Source of the DNA: Marinibacterium sp.
GTDB lineage: Bacteria; Pseudomonadota; Alphaproteobacteria; Rhodobacterales; Rhodobacteraceae
Direction of reading: 5' to 3'
Length of the DNA: 64,000 nt
Assembly: GCA_017643305.1 (NCBI GenBank)
Contig: JAEPNQ010000001.1
Coordinates: 62,001-126,000 of the forward strand
In this document: positions 52,078-61,162 of the stretch, piece by piece
Layout of the letters: each line of letters starts with the position of its first letter
Numbering within the stretch: position 1 is the first letter of the stretch
Program-made: the position numbers and the translations under genes
Notes under the pieces: generated by a model
What the model was told of the DNA's origin: nothing
Seen by the model: the letters and a program-made list of their open reading frames with translations, nothing else
Database searches by the model: none

Positions 52078-52793
52078 CCAATATGCCGCCCGAAAGTCTG
52101 GACAAACTGCGCCAGGTGAGTGTCGCAACGCTTGCCACGGCACTGTTCAAACGGGGCCTGCGCCACCAGGTGATGCAAAACGTGCACCCGTTGAGCCAAA
52201 AGGGCGAAAACATGGTCGGTCCTGCGTTCACCTTGCGCTACATGCCCGCGCGTTAAGACCGCAACCAGCTGTCGGCATTCCGAAATCCCCAGCATCCGCA
52301 GCGCCACGCCATCGAAACCTGCCCGGAAGACCATGTGTTGGTCATGGACAGCCGCGGCGATGCGCGAATGGCCAGCGCAGGGGATATCCTGATTACGCGG
52401 CTGATGATGCGGGGGGCAGCAGGTGTCGTGACCGATGGTGGGTTTCGCGATGCGATGAACATCGCTGACCTGAAGATGCGCGCATATCACCAGCGCCCGG
52501 CCAGCCCGACAAATCTGACGAATAACGAAGCCATCGGCATCAACGAACCCATCGGCTGTGGCGACGCGCCGGTCTTTCCCGGCGACATTATCGTCGGCGA
52601 CGATGACAGCGTGATCGTCATCCCGGCTCATTTGGCGGAAGAGATCGCGGATGAAGCCGTAGAGATGACAGTTTACGAAGACTTCGCGCTGGAACAGGTG
52701 CAAGCTGGAGCAACCATCATTGGTCTCTACCCGGCCACCAAGGAAGAAAATCTCGAAAAATTCGCAGCATGGCGCAAGAAAACCGGCCGTTGA
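52074..52793 (+). pseudogene. RraA-family gene interrupted by an in-frame TAA
   Basis: Codons 1-60 read MTNMPPESLDKLRQVSVATL...FTLRYMPAR, then TAA at 52254-52256. In the same frame the protein continues DRNQLSAFRNPQHPQRHAIE, VMDSRGDARMASAGDILITR, GVVTDGGFRDAMNI and GDAPVFPGDIIVGDDDSVIV to the stop at 52793. The total of 239 codons is the normal length of the RraA/4-hydroxy-4-methyl-2-oxoglutarate aldolase fold. A single G-to-T change (GAA to TAA) explains the lesion. It overlaps the DapA-like gene by 4 bp, so it was the third enzyme of the sugar-acid operon. Confidence 0.9.
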
Positions 52794-53130
52794 CATGTGG
52801 GCCGACTAAGATCATCAAAAAAGTGCTGGGCACCAGAATCAAAGAATTTGTTCCTTGGCCAATCGGTGTAACTGGGTAAAAACGCGGTTACGGATTAAAC
52901 ATGACCCCTACATCACCTTTTTCCCGCTACAGCAGACGCCAGATCGCAGAACCATGGGCCGGCGCACACATTGTTCCAAAAATCAATGCCAGCGACCGAG
53001 CAGACAGTGCCTTGTCAGAATGTGAGCGTTGCACGCTGAGTAAAAACCTCCCAGGAGACCTGCGATAAGTACCGGGTCCAACACCAAACTGCAGGACAAA
53101 CCGGCAAACCCGGCTCTGACAGCCGTTCTT

Positions 53131-54489
53131 GTGGCGGTTTGCGCCCTTGAATTGCTGGCGCGGGTCACCGGGGCCCAGCCAGTGCAAGATCTAGCCTGTG
53201 CCTCTATGCTGGTCGTGATCGTTCTGGCGGCCCGCAGGCTGAGCTTGCGTGAAATCTACCTCATCGGTGCTAGCCTGCTGTTGAGCATTCTCGTCATCTG
53301 GAGCCTGCCAAACCCCGGCACGATCCTGCGTGGCGCGTTGGAGCAGGGGGCATTTCTGATGTCCTTCATCCTGCTCGTGTCGCTCTTGCAGGCCACAGCT
53401 GCGCGCTCACCTTCCGTGGCCACGGTGGGGGCGTTTTTGACCCAGCGGCCAACAGGACAACGTTATCTTGCATTGAGCGGCGGTGTGTCCCTGCTGGCGG
53501 TGCTGTTCAACATCGGTGTCGTCAGCTTTCTGGTGCCGCTGATTCAGAATGGCATTCGCAAAGCCACCCCAAACGATCCGCTCAATCCCATCCGCGAAAG
53601 GCGGCAGCTTTCGGCTCTGCTACGCGGATTTGCGTGGAGCGTGACATGGTCACCCACTGCTTTTGCTCCATTGATCGTGGCGGATCTCATGCCTGGTGTG
53701 CAGCGTGGGACCTGGATTGGCTATGGCCTTGTGCTGTTTTCCATCCTGTTGTTTTTCGGCTGGCTCGAAGACCGCCTGCGGTTCCGACATTATCGGCCCA
53801 AAGGGGTCCGGCCTGTTATGGATTTTCCGGTTCGCGCCGCCCTGTTGTTTGTGGCGACAACAATGTGGTTCCTTGCGCTGGTCCTGTTGGTCATCTGGGC
53901 TTTTGAGGAAAGCGTGGTGTTCGGTGTGCTCGCAGCGTGTCCGCTGATGGTAGCAGGATGGTTGCTGGCTCAGGAAGATGGACCACCTACACGGGCGGTC
54001 CGCGCGTTGCCCCGCCAGTTCGCCCGACTGGTCGCAACCAACCTGCCGGACTCTGTCAATGTTGCCATAACGCTTGCGGCCTCGGGCTTTGTTGGCAGGG
54101 CGGCAGCCAGCCTTGTTCCTGCGACAGAGGTGGCAAAGGCAATGGGCCTTGCCCATGTCCCAGACTGGGTACTGTTGGCCACAATGCCACCTGCGCTCGC
54201 CGTGCTCAGTCTGCTGGCGCTGTCACCCACGATGCTGGCGGTTTTCATGGGCTCTTTCTTTGCCGCCCTTCCCGAAATGCCGGCCGATGCAACCCTGATC
54301 GCTTTTTCGATTTCATGCGGCTGGGCTTTGTCGATGACCTTTTCGCCTTTTGCCACCGTGGTGCTAATCATCGCCCGCGGGTCTGGCATTCCAGCACATG
54401 TGCTGACTCTGCGATGGAACCTGGGCTTCACCCTGATTGCGACCGCACTCCTCTTTTCCATCTTCTTCTTGATGACTGGCGGGCAGTAG
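53131..54489 (+). CDS. Polytopic membrane permease of unknown substrate
   Basis: The product of about 450 residues has 11-12 hydrophobic segments and a central charged loop (PNDPLNPIRERRQLS), resembling transporters of the ion-transporter (IT) type in overall layout. The conserved-looking GWALSMTFSPFATVVLIIARG near the C-terminus may be a substrate-binding hairpin. The listed start is GTG 53131, which lacks a ribosome site. A better site lies upstream: AGGAG, 7 nt, then ATA AGT ACC GGG at 53065 in frame, as if an original ATG had become ATA. It follows the sugar-acid operon and may import its substrate (inference). Confidence 0.7.
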   Translation: MAVCALELLARVTGAQPVQDLACASMLVVIVLAARRLSLREIYLIGASLLLSILVIWSLPNPGTILRGALEQGAFLMSFILLVSLLQATAARSPSVATVGAFLTQRPTGQRYLALSGGVSLLAVLFNIGVVSFLVPLIQNGIRKATPNDPLNPIRERRQLSALLRGFAWSVTWSPTAFAPLIVADLMPGVQRGTWIGYGLVLFSILLFFGWLEDRLRFRHYRPKGVRPVMDFPVRAALLFVATTMWFLALVLLVIWAFEESVVFGVLAACPLMVAGWLLAQEDGPPTRAVRALPRQFARLVATNLPDSVNVAITLAASGFVGRAAASLVPATEVAKAMGLAHVPDWVLLATMPPALAVLSLLALSPTMLAVFMGSFFAALPEMPADATLIAFSISCGWALSMTFSPFATVVLIIARGSGIPAHVLTLRWNLGFTLIATALLFSIFFLMTGGQ

Positions 54490-54657
54490 AACGGGCGCGG
54501 AGTATGTCTCACCGCCCAAAGTGCGGGACAGTGGCGGTTTGATCCGGGCATTAAGGTGGGCTGGTGCCCACGCTACGTGTTGCAGGTGCACATCCTTATA
54601 ATATCACGTGCAGGCTTCAGGCTTTTTGATGCACCACCCCGCGACGACCAACCACTG

Positions 54658-56181
54658 TCAGGCGTATTCCTCGCGCAGGTCTTTTTTCAAAACTTTGCCG
54701 ATTTCACTGCGAGGCAGATCGTTGCGCAGGACGACACTGGACAGACGTTGGGTTTTGCCCAGCTGGGCGTTCGCCCATGTGCAGATATCCTCCGCTGTAT
54801 CCGTTGCCCCGTTGGCCAGTACCACGATACCCAATGGTGTTTCACCCCAGGCATCGCTGGGGATGGCGATGACAGCGGTGTCGGACACCGAAGGGTGTTG
54901 GCGCAGAACCGCCTCCAAATCAGCCGCGTAAATGTTGAAACCGCCAGACAGGATCATGTCTTTCTTACGATCCATCAGCTGGATGAACCCGTCTTCGTCG
55001 ATGCGGCCCATATCGCCCGACCGGATAAACTGCAGGCCCTCAGGCGATTGCCAAAGGATATCCCGCGTCTTGTCATCGAGGTTGTGATAGGCGGGCATCA
55101 TTGACGGAGCGCGTCCGACGATTTCGCCACATCCGCCACGCGGCAGTTCGCGCCCGTCTTCGTCGATCACACGCATGTCCACACCTTCACCAGGCCTGCC
55201 GACGGTGTGCCACTTGTCCGGGAAAGCGGCACAGTTCAGCGCAGCAGAGATGCCACCTTCGGTCATGCCGTAAAGTTCCACGATGTTTCCGGGCCACCGA
55301 TCCATCAGCTGGGCGATCAGCCCATCATGCAGCGGGGCAGAGGTGGAGAACTTCATTTCGTAAGACGACAGGTCGAATTCATCAAACCGGGGTTCAGCCA
55401 TCAGCCGCATGTACTGGACCGGTACCAGCGTAGCATGGGTTGCTGCGTAGTCTTGCGACAGGCGCAGGAATTCCACCGTGTCGAATTTCGGCATCAGGAT
55501 TAGGGTCCCGCCCAACATCACAGTGGGCAGCAGGCCGAACAGCGTGGTGTTGGAGTAAATTGGCGTGGAGATGACCATCCGCGCCTCGCCCGTGAGGCCA
55601 AAACGCGTGATCCTGCCCAACTGCCGGGATCGGAACCGATGATCGTGCAGGATGCCCTTGGGCAGGCCAGTGGTGCCCGAAGAATAGATGATGTTGAACA
55701 GGTCGTCCGGTTGCACATGCGCAGGTTCAATCGTGGCGGCGTCGGATGCCCAGCCAAGCAGTTGGGACAGGTCCTCGACCCGCTCTGCGCCCAGCGTATC
55801 TGCCGTTGTGCGATAGGCCGGTGTGGCGAGAAGCAGCTTTGCGCCACTGTCTGCCACCATACGTTCCAAAGCTTCGGATGTGGCAGAAAACGGCAGTGGC
55901 ACAACGCAAGCCCCAGCCGACAAGATACCACAGAACGCCACCACGTTTTCCAGCGAGTTTTCGCCAAGCAAGGCCACGAACCCGCCGCGCCCGATGCCAA
56001 GGCTGTGCAGCTTGCCGGCCACCTGTGCGACCATGGCTCCAAAGTCGCGCCATGACACGGTTTGCCCGGCAACGATCACGGCGGGCTTGTCACCTAGCCG
56101 GTCAGCGTTGCGGGCAATTTCCGCGCCGGGGTTCATTAGGGTTTCGTTTTCGATCGCAGGGGGGTCAAAACGCAGCATCAT
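54658..56181 (-). CDS. AMP-dependent acyl-CoA synthetase
   Basis: The 507-residue ANL enzyme has P-loop YSSGTTGLPKGILHDHRF, VELYGMTEGGISAALNC, the hinge DRKKDMILSGGFNIY and the C-terminal lysine in RSEIGKVLKKDL. It activates a carboxylic acid to the CoA thioester; the chain type is unknown. The start at 56181 (MMLRFDPP) follows GAGG; an upstream in-frame ATG is less likely. First or last step gene of the acyl-CoA degradation cluster that runs to the right. Confidence 0.9.
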   Translation of the reverse strand: MMLRFDPPAIENETLMNPGAEIARNADRLGDKPAVIVAGQTVSWRDFGAMVAQVAGKLHSLGIGRGGFVALLGENSLENVVAFCGILSAGACVVPLPFSATSEALERMVADSGAKLLLATPAYRTTADTLGAERVEDLSQLLGWASDAATIEPAHVQPDDLFNIIYSSGTTGLPKGILHDHRFRSRQLGRITRFGLTGEARMVISTPIYSNTTLFGLLPTVMLGGTLILMPKFDTVEFLRLSQDYAATHATLVPVQYMRLMAEPRFDEFDLSSYEMKFSTSAPLHDGLIAQLMDRWPGNIVELYGMTEGGISAALNCAAFPDKWHTVGRPGEGVDMRVIDEDGRELPRGGCGEIVGRAPSMMPAYHNLDDKTRDILWQSPEGLQFIRSGDMGRIDEDGFIQLMDRKKDMILSGGFNIYAADLEAVLRQHPSVSDTAVIAIPSDAWGETPLGIVVLANGATDTAEDICTWANAQLGKTQRLSSVVLRNDLPRSEIGKVLKKDLREEYA

Positions 56182-56247
56182 GGGCCTCGATTCATGGATA
56201 CCGTCAAGTATAGCGAAATCCCCGGGATGCACCCGGGGGGTTCAATG

Positions 56248-57225
56248 TCAGACTGCCTGCAGCTGTGCAGTCAGTCGGGCCTGTGCGGCAACAAATTCAC
56301 GTTCGAGACGATCAACCAGATCGGCCACAGGAACAGTTTCTTTGACCGCACTTATGCCCTGGCCGGACCCCCAGATCTCTTTCCAGCTCTTTGGTTTTTC
56401 GCGATCTTCGGCGAAGTTCATCTTGGACGGATCGGACCGCTCCAGCGCATCTGGATCCATGCCTGCGGCGGCAATCGACGGTTTCAGGTAGTTGCCCCAG
56501 ACCCCAGTAAAGAGATCAGAATACACGATATCCGATGCCCCACTTTCGGTGATCATCTGCTTGTAGCGGTCCACGGCGTTAGCTTCGTTCGTGGCGATAA
56601 ACGCGGTGCCCGCATATCCACCATCGGCACCCATCGCCATTGAAGCCAGGATCGAATCGCCTCGTGCGATGGCGCCGGACAGGAACAGCGGCCCGTCAAA
56701 CCACTCGCGGATCTCCTGAATCAGGGCCAGCGGTGATAGCGCCCCGGCGTGACCCCCGGCCCCGGCAGCCACAGCGACTAGTCCGTCGGCACCCTTTTCG
56801 ATGGCCTTATGCGCGAACCAGTCGTTGATCACGTCATGCAGAACAATCGCGCCACAAGAATGCGCAGCTTCGTACACCCATTCTTGCGCACCCAGTGAAG
56901 TGATCCAGATTGGTACCTTGTGCTTCACGCTCAATTCGACGTCGCGTTCCAGACGGGCGTTGGATTTGTGAACAATGTGGTTCACGGCAAAAGGTGCTGC
57001 GGGGCGATCCGGGTTCTCCTCATCATGCCGGTCCAGCTGATCCTTGATCCGGGTAAACCATTCGTCCAGCGACTGGCCGTCCTTTTCCCGTGCGTTCAAG
57101 GCAGGGAAGGACCCGACAACGCCAGCCTTACACTGCGCGACAACCAGGTCGGGGGTGGATATAATGAACAGCGGACTGCCGATCAGCGGCAGGCGCAGGT
57201 TTTTCATGACGTCGGGCATGCTCAT
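56248..57225 (-). CDS. Nitronate monooxygenase / NAD(P)H-dependent flavin oxidoreductase
   Basis: The 325-residue FMN TIM-barrel protein has LPLIGSPLFIISTPDLVVAQ at the N-terminus, the catalytic His in GAGGHAGALSPLAL and the phosphate loop GADGGYAGTAFIATNEA. Proteins of this class near fatty-acid genes often act as NADH:quinone or enoyl reductases rather than on nitroalkanes. AAGGAA precedes ATG 57225. It lies between an acyl-CoA synthetase and the AMACR-like gene, all on the minus strand. Confidence 0.88.
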   Translation of the reverse strand: MSMPDVMKNLRLPLIGSPLFIISTPDLVVAQCKAGVVGSFPALNAREKDGQSLDEWFTRIKDQLDRHDEENPDRPAAPFAVNHIVHKSNARLERDVELSVKHKVPIWITSLGAQEWVYEAAHSCGAIVLHDVINDWFAHKAIEKGADGLVAVAAGAGGHAGALSPLALIQEIREWFDGPLFLSGAIARGDSILASMAMGADGGYAGTAFIATNEANAVDRYKQMITESGASDIVYSDLFTGVWGNYLKPSIAAAGMDPDALERSDPSKMNFAEDREKPKSWKEIWGSGQGISAVKETVPVADLVDRLEREFVAAQARLTAQLQAV

Positions 57226-57249
57226 GGGAATTCCTTTCTTATCGGCGGC

Positions 57250-58383
57250 TCAGGATACGACGCCGGTGTTGAACAAATGGCTGATTTCTTCTGCTGTAAA
57301 GCCCGCACGCTACAGAACGTTACGGCTGTTTGCGCCGGGCGCAGGCGGTGTGCCTGGCAACGGTGTTTTTGACTCGGAAAACCGGGGGGCGGGCATTGGC
57401 TGGGAATGTGGTCCTTTGAAGATTCCACGCGCACGGGCGTGAGGGTGATCGGCGGCTTCGGCGGGGCTAAGAACTGGGGCGAAGCATGCATCGCTGTCCT
57501 GCAAAAGGGTGGTCCAGTAATCACGCGGCTGTGTCAGGAACAATGCGGTCAGCTTGCGCCGGATTCCCGGCCGACTGGCACGGTCACTGCGATCGCCCAT
57601 GTCAGATGCGGACAGCCCCAAACGGTCTAGCAGAGCGGCCCAGAATTGCGGCTCCAGCGCGCCAATGGTAATCCAGCCGCCATCGGCACATTCATATACG
57701 CCGTACCAAGGCACGCCACCGTCCAGCGCATTGGCACCACGTTCGTCCCGCCACAAGCTCATAGCGCGGCGGCTGTAGATCATCGCCATCAGCGTCGCGG
57801 TGCCATCGACAATCGCCGCATCCACCACGTCGCCGCGCTCGGTGCGCCCGGCTTTCAGCAGGCCGGTCACCATGCCATAGGCTAGGAACATGCCGTCGCC
57901 GCCAAAATCGCCCAGCAGGTTCAGAGGGAAGGTCGGGGCGCGGTCGGGTTCCCCGCTGGCCCACAATGCGCCACTCAGGGCAATGTAATTCAGGTCATGT
58001 CCAGCCGTGTGCGCAATTGGCCCATCCTGGCCCCAGCCAGTCATGCGGCCATAGACCAGCCGCGGGTTGCGCGCGGTGCAGATTTCCGGACCCAGCCCCA
58101 GCCGCTCCATCACACCGGGGCGAAACCCTTCGATCAACCCGTCGGCGCCCTCAATCAGCTGCAGCGCCACATCAACTGCGCCCTCGGTCTTGAGGTTCAG
58201 CGCCAGTGACTTGCGCCCACGCGCCATGAATTCCAATGCAGGGTCTCCTTGTCCTGTGGGTGATGCCGCATCGGGGCGTTCGATGCGGATAACCTCGGCG
58301 CCCATGTCTGCCAACATCATCCCGGCAAACTCAATGATGCGCAGCCCGTCCAACGGGGGCGCGGATGCCACATGTTGCATCAC
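57250..58383 (-). pseudogene. Alpha-methylacyl-CoA racemase-like (CaiB/BaiF) gene with deletion and premature stop
   Basis: The frame from GTG 58383 encodes a family-III CoA-transferase-fold protein of the AMACR subgroup (GFRPGVMERLGLGPE, GHDLNYIALSGAL, NLLGDFGGDGM). Two lesions are visible. Near residue 16 the family motif between IIEFAG and MMLADMGAEV (normally about eight residues around GPGPFA) is missing, in frame. At 57310-57312 a TAG truncates the protein after SRNVL, although the frame continues RAGFTAEEISHLFNTGVVS to a proper stop at 57250. The loss of the substrate-binding GPGP segment makes activity doubtful. Its start overlaps the marR stop. Confidence 0.8.
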
Positions 58384-58946
58384 TAATTCCTCTTGGTCTT
58401 GAAAACCCGCCCCGGGACCGGGACGGTTTTTGGTTCGCGGTTGGCTAGCGCGTCGCGCAAATTTGCACGCATCCGGTTCAAAACGCCACGTGTCGCTTCC
58501 AATTCCGCAGTATCGATGCCCTGGTTGGCCACCCGGTCCACTTCAGTAACGGTTTGGACCATGATCTTGACGATCTCCCGCGCCTGCGGCGTGGCAAAGA
58601 CGCGGTTCGAGCGCCGGTCTTCCGGGTCGGTTCGACGCTGGACATAACCGCGCGCTTCCAGCCGATCGATCAGCTTGGAAGTGGTCACGGTGGCCACTTC
58701 CAGCCGCTCGGCCAGTTCGGACTGGCGGAGCCCATCTTCCCGGAGCAGATGCACAAGAACCCAGCCCTGCGACATTGTCATGTCATGCGGTTTAAGCAGC
58801 GAATCGAACAGGATCGCACGGAACCGGGCAATGTCCTGAAAGAGAGGGTTTTGCCCGTCTTCACCCAACCACATTTTCACCGGCTTGTCTTTGGCCTGTT
58901 CGCTCACGACCTGTGCCCCTGATCCTGGGTTATTGCTTTGCTGCAT
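58383..58946 (-). CDS. MarR-family transcriptional regulator
   Basis: The 187-residue protein has the MarR winged HTH (MSQGWVLVHLLREDGLRQSE, LAERLEVATVTTSKLIDRLE) and the beta-wing YVQRRTDPEDRRSNRVFAT, with N- and C-terminal dimerisation helices. It probably responds to an acyl-CoA or aromatic-acid ligand and represses the surrounding degradation genes. It is the upstream partner of the AMACR-like gene (overlapping stop/start). Confidence 0.93.
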   Translation of the reverse strand: MQQSNNPGSGAQVVSEQAKDKPVKMWLGEDGQNPLFQDIARFRAILFDSLLKPHDMTMSQGWVLVHLLREDGLRQSELAERLEVATVTTSKLIDRLEARGYVQRRTDPEDRRSNRVFATPQAREIVKIMVQTVTEVDRVANQGIDTAELEATRGVLNRMRANLRDALANREPKTVPVPGRVFKTKRN

Positions 58947-58973
58947 GCCAACATACGGACACCACTACCAAAA

Positions 58974-58988
58974 ATCTAATCCTTAGAT
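58974..58988. promoter_or_regulatory. Palindrome between the SDR stop and the marR gene
   Basis: ATCTAA-TCC-TTAGAT is a perfect inverted repeat of 6-bp arms that overlaps the stop codon of the SDR gene and lies 28 bp upstream of the marR start on the minus strand. It is a candidate autoregulatory operator. Confidence 0.4.
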
Positions 58989-59885
58989 CGGATCCCAGGT
59001 GAAGACATCTGCCGACCGGTCAAGATCATAGAAATCGGCCTTCATCGCCGGAAGAGCGTGATCGCGCACGGTTTCCGGGGTCCAGCCTTCCGATCTATGC
59101 ACGGACCGGATTGGGCGGGGTTGCGACATCAGGTAGATTTCGTTGTTCCGGACGCAAAAGATCTGACCAGTCACGTTACATTCAGGATCGGCTAGCGCAA
59201 CGCAAAGTGGGGCAATCTTGGCCGGTGTCATTTCTTTTATCCGTGCGACACGGGCCTTTTCCGCATCCGTTTTCGCGGGTATCGTTCCGATCAGGCGCGA
59301 CCACGCAAAGGGGGCGATACAGTTGGACCGCACATTGAACCGCGCCATATCCAGCGCCAGAGATTTCGACAGCCCTACGATGCCCATCTTCGCCGCTGAA
59401 TAGTTTGCCTGCCCGAAATTGCCGATCAAGCCCGAAGTGGAGGTGAAATTCAGAAAGCAACCGGACGCCTGCATCTTGAACTGTTTGGCCACGGCCTGGG
59501 CCATGTTGAAGCTGCCCTTCAGGTGGACCGCAATGACGCTATTCCAATCTGCTTCAGTCATCTTGTGGAAAATCACATCGCGCAGGATGCCCGCATTGTT
59601 CACCACCACGTCGATGGTGCCAAATTCATCCATTGCTTGTTCATACATGGCATTGGCGTCTTCAATATTGGCCACGTTGCCGAAATTGGCGACCGCTTCG
59701 CCACCCGCTGCAACGATTTCGTTAACCACTTCCTGTGCTGGGGTCGCATCGGCACCGTCACCGTCTGCTGCCCCGCCCAGATCGTTAACCACGACTTTGG
59801 CACCTTTTGATGCCATCATAAGTGCAATGTCCCGGCCGATTCCCCGACCCGCGCCGGTCACGATGACTGCCTTGCCGTCGAGCAT
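58983..59885 (-). CDS. Short-chain dehydrogenase/reductase, 3-hydroxyacyl-CoA dehydrogenase-like
   Basis: The 300-residue SDR has the nucleotide motif VTGAGRGIGRD, the NNAG motif (VVNNAGILRD), the active-site Ser in NFTSTSGLIG and Y-x3-K in YSAAKMG. A C-terminal extension of about 50 residues beyond the FabG core (RPIRSVHRSEGWTPETVRDH) resembles SDRs of beta-oxidation and sterol side-chain clusters. Start 59885 follows AGGAGGAGC; longer frames lack a site. It diverges from the acyl-CoA dehydrogenase gene. Confidence 0.9.
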   Translation of the reverse strand: MLDGKAVIVTGAGRGIGRDIALMMASKGAKVVVNDLGGAADGDGADATPAQEVVNEIVAAGGEAVANFGNVANIEDANAMYEQAMDEFGTIDVVVNNAGILRDVIFHKMTEADWNSVIAVHLKGSFNMAQAVAKQFKMQASGCFLNFTSTSGLIGNFGQANYSAAKMGIVGLSKSLALDMARFNVRSNCIAPFAWSRLIGTIPAKTDAEKARVARIKEMTPAKIAPLCVALADPECNVTGQIFCVRNNEIYLMSQPRPIRSVHRSEGWTPETVRDHALPAMKADFYDLDRSADVFTWDPI

Positions 59886-59922
59886 GCCGCTCCTCCTACT
59901 CATTTCGCTTGGTTCAGATATA

Positions 59923-59936
59923 ATTATCTTGATAAT
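59923..59936. promoter_or_regulatory. Candidate MarR operator in the SDR/acyl-CoA dehydrogenase divergent promoter
   Basis: ATTATC-TT-GATAAT is a perfect palindrome in the AT-rich 122-bp spacer between two divergent catabolic genes. Size and AT-richness suit a MarR-family dimer such as the one encoded at 58383-58946. Confidence 0.5.
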
Positions 59937-60007
59937 GATTTGCAAGCTAATTATAAATGGAAAACGCCATGAGCCAAGCGCTGGGCTCTAAGAGGGAGGA
60001 CCGCCAC

Positions 60008-61162
60008 ATGTTCAAACGTACTATATTCTCGGAAGATCACGAGCTGTTCCGCACTCAGGTCAGCCGCTTTGTCGCAGCCGAAATCACACCGAACCATGCC
60101 CAGTGGGAAAAGGACGGACGCGTCAGCCGGGATGCATGGCTTAAAGCGGGAGAAGCCGGACTGCTCTGCGCAGCCATGCCGGAACAATATGGGGGCGCGG
60201 GCGCGGATTTCCTGTTTTCGATGGTGGTTATGGAGGAGTTGTCTGCTGCTGGCACCCTGGGCCCGGGCTTTTCACTACATTCTGATATCGTCGCGCCATA
60301 TCTGCTGCATTACGGCACCGAAACGATGAAACAAGAATGGCTGCCGCAAATGGCGCGTGGTGAAAAGATCGGTGCGATTGCCATGACGGAACCCGCCGCC
60401 GGATCGGATTTGCAAGGGATCAAAACTACGGCGATCCGCGATGGCGATGACTTTGTTATCAACGGCCAAAAAGTTTTCATCACCAATGGCGGCAATTGCG
60501 ACATTCTAATTCTAGCGTGCAAGACTGATCCATCTCAGGGTGCACGCGGCACCTCCCTGATCCTAGTGCCCGCTGACACGCCGGGCTTCCGAAAAGGCAA
60601 CCAACTGCTGGACAAAGTTGGCTGGAAGGCGCAGGACACAACCGAGCTGTTCTTTGACGACGTGCGCGTGCCTGTCACCAACCTGCTGGGCAGCGAAGGG
60701 CGCGGCTTCTACCAACTGATGGAACAATTGCCGCAGGAACGTCTGCTGCAATGCGTGCGCGCAGCTTCCGCGTTAGAGGCAGCCCTGGAGTGGACTGTGG
60801 GACATGTGACCGGACGCAAGGCGTTCGGCCAGACCATCGCCGATTTTCAGAACACCCGCTTCAAGATTGCCGAGATCAAGGCGCAGGCCGTGCTTATGCG
60901 TGTGTTTGTCGACAAATGCCTTGAAATGCATCTGGCCGGAGAACTGGACGCAGTGGACGCAGCGATGGGCAAAATGCTCAGTTCCGAAACTTTGTGCCGG
61001 TGCCTCGATGACATGCTGCAGATGTTCGGCGGTTATGGCTATATGTGGGAATACCCCATCGCCCGCGCTTGGGCGGATGCCCGCGTGGGCCGCATCGCTG
61101 GCGGCACGGGCGAGGTCATGCGCGAAATTATCGGGCGGTCGGTTCTGGGAGGTAAGAAATGA
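60008..61162 (+). CDS. Acyl-CoA dehydrogenase
   Basis: The 384-residue flavoenzyme has the three-domain ACAD layout: N-terminal helices, the FAD/substrate loop AMTEPAAGSDLQGIKTTAI, and a C-terminal helix bundle with FGGYGYMWEYPIARAWADA and the catalytic Glu region GGTGEVMREIIGRSVLG. It introduces the alpha-beta double bond into an acyl-CoA. The start at 60008 is chosen because GGGAGG lies 9 nt upstream. Its stop overlaps the next start. Confidence 0.94.
   Translation: MFKRTIFSEDHELFRTQVSRFVAAEITPNHAQWEKDGRVSRDAWLKAGEAGLLCAAMPEQYGGAGADFLFSMVVMEELSAAGTLGPGFSLHSDIVAPYLLHYGTETMKQEWLPQMARGEKIGAIAMTEPAAGSDLQGIKTTAIRDGDDFVINGQKVFITNGGNCDILILACKTDPSQGARGTSLILVPADTPGFRKGNQLLDKVGWKAQDTTELFFDDVRVPVTNLLGSEGRGFYQLMEQLPQERLLQCVRAASALEAALEWTVGHVTGRKAFGQTIADFQNTRFKIAEIKAQAVLMRVFVDKCLEMHLAGELDAVDAAMGKMLSSETLCRCLDDMLQMFGGYGYMWEYPIARAWADARVGRIAGGTGEVMREIIGRSVLGGKK

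Noticed and set aside
52901-53068. 55-codon frame starting MTPTSPFSRYSRRQ before the permease
   Set aside because: No recognisable family or ribosome site; it overlaps the probable permease start region, so it is more likely leader DNA.
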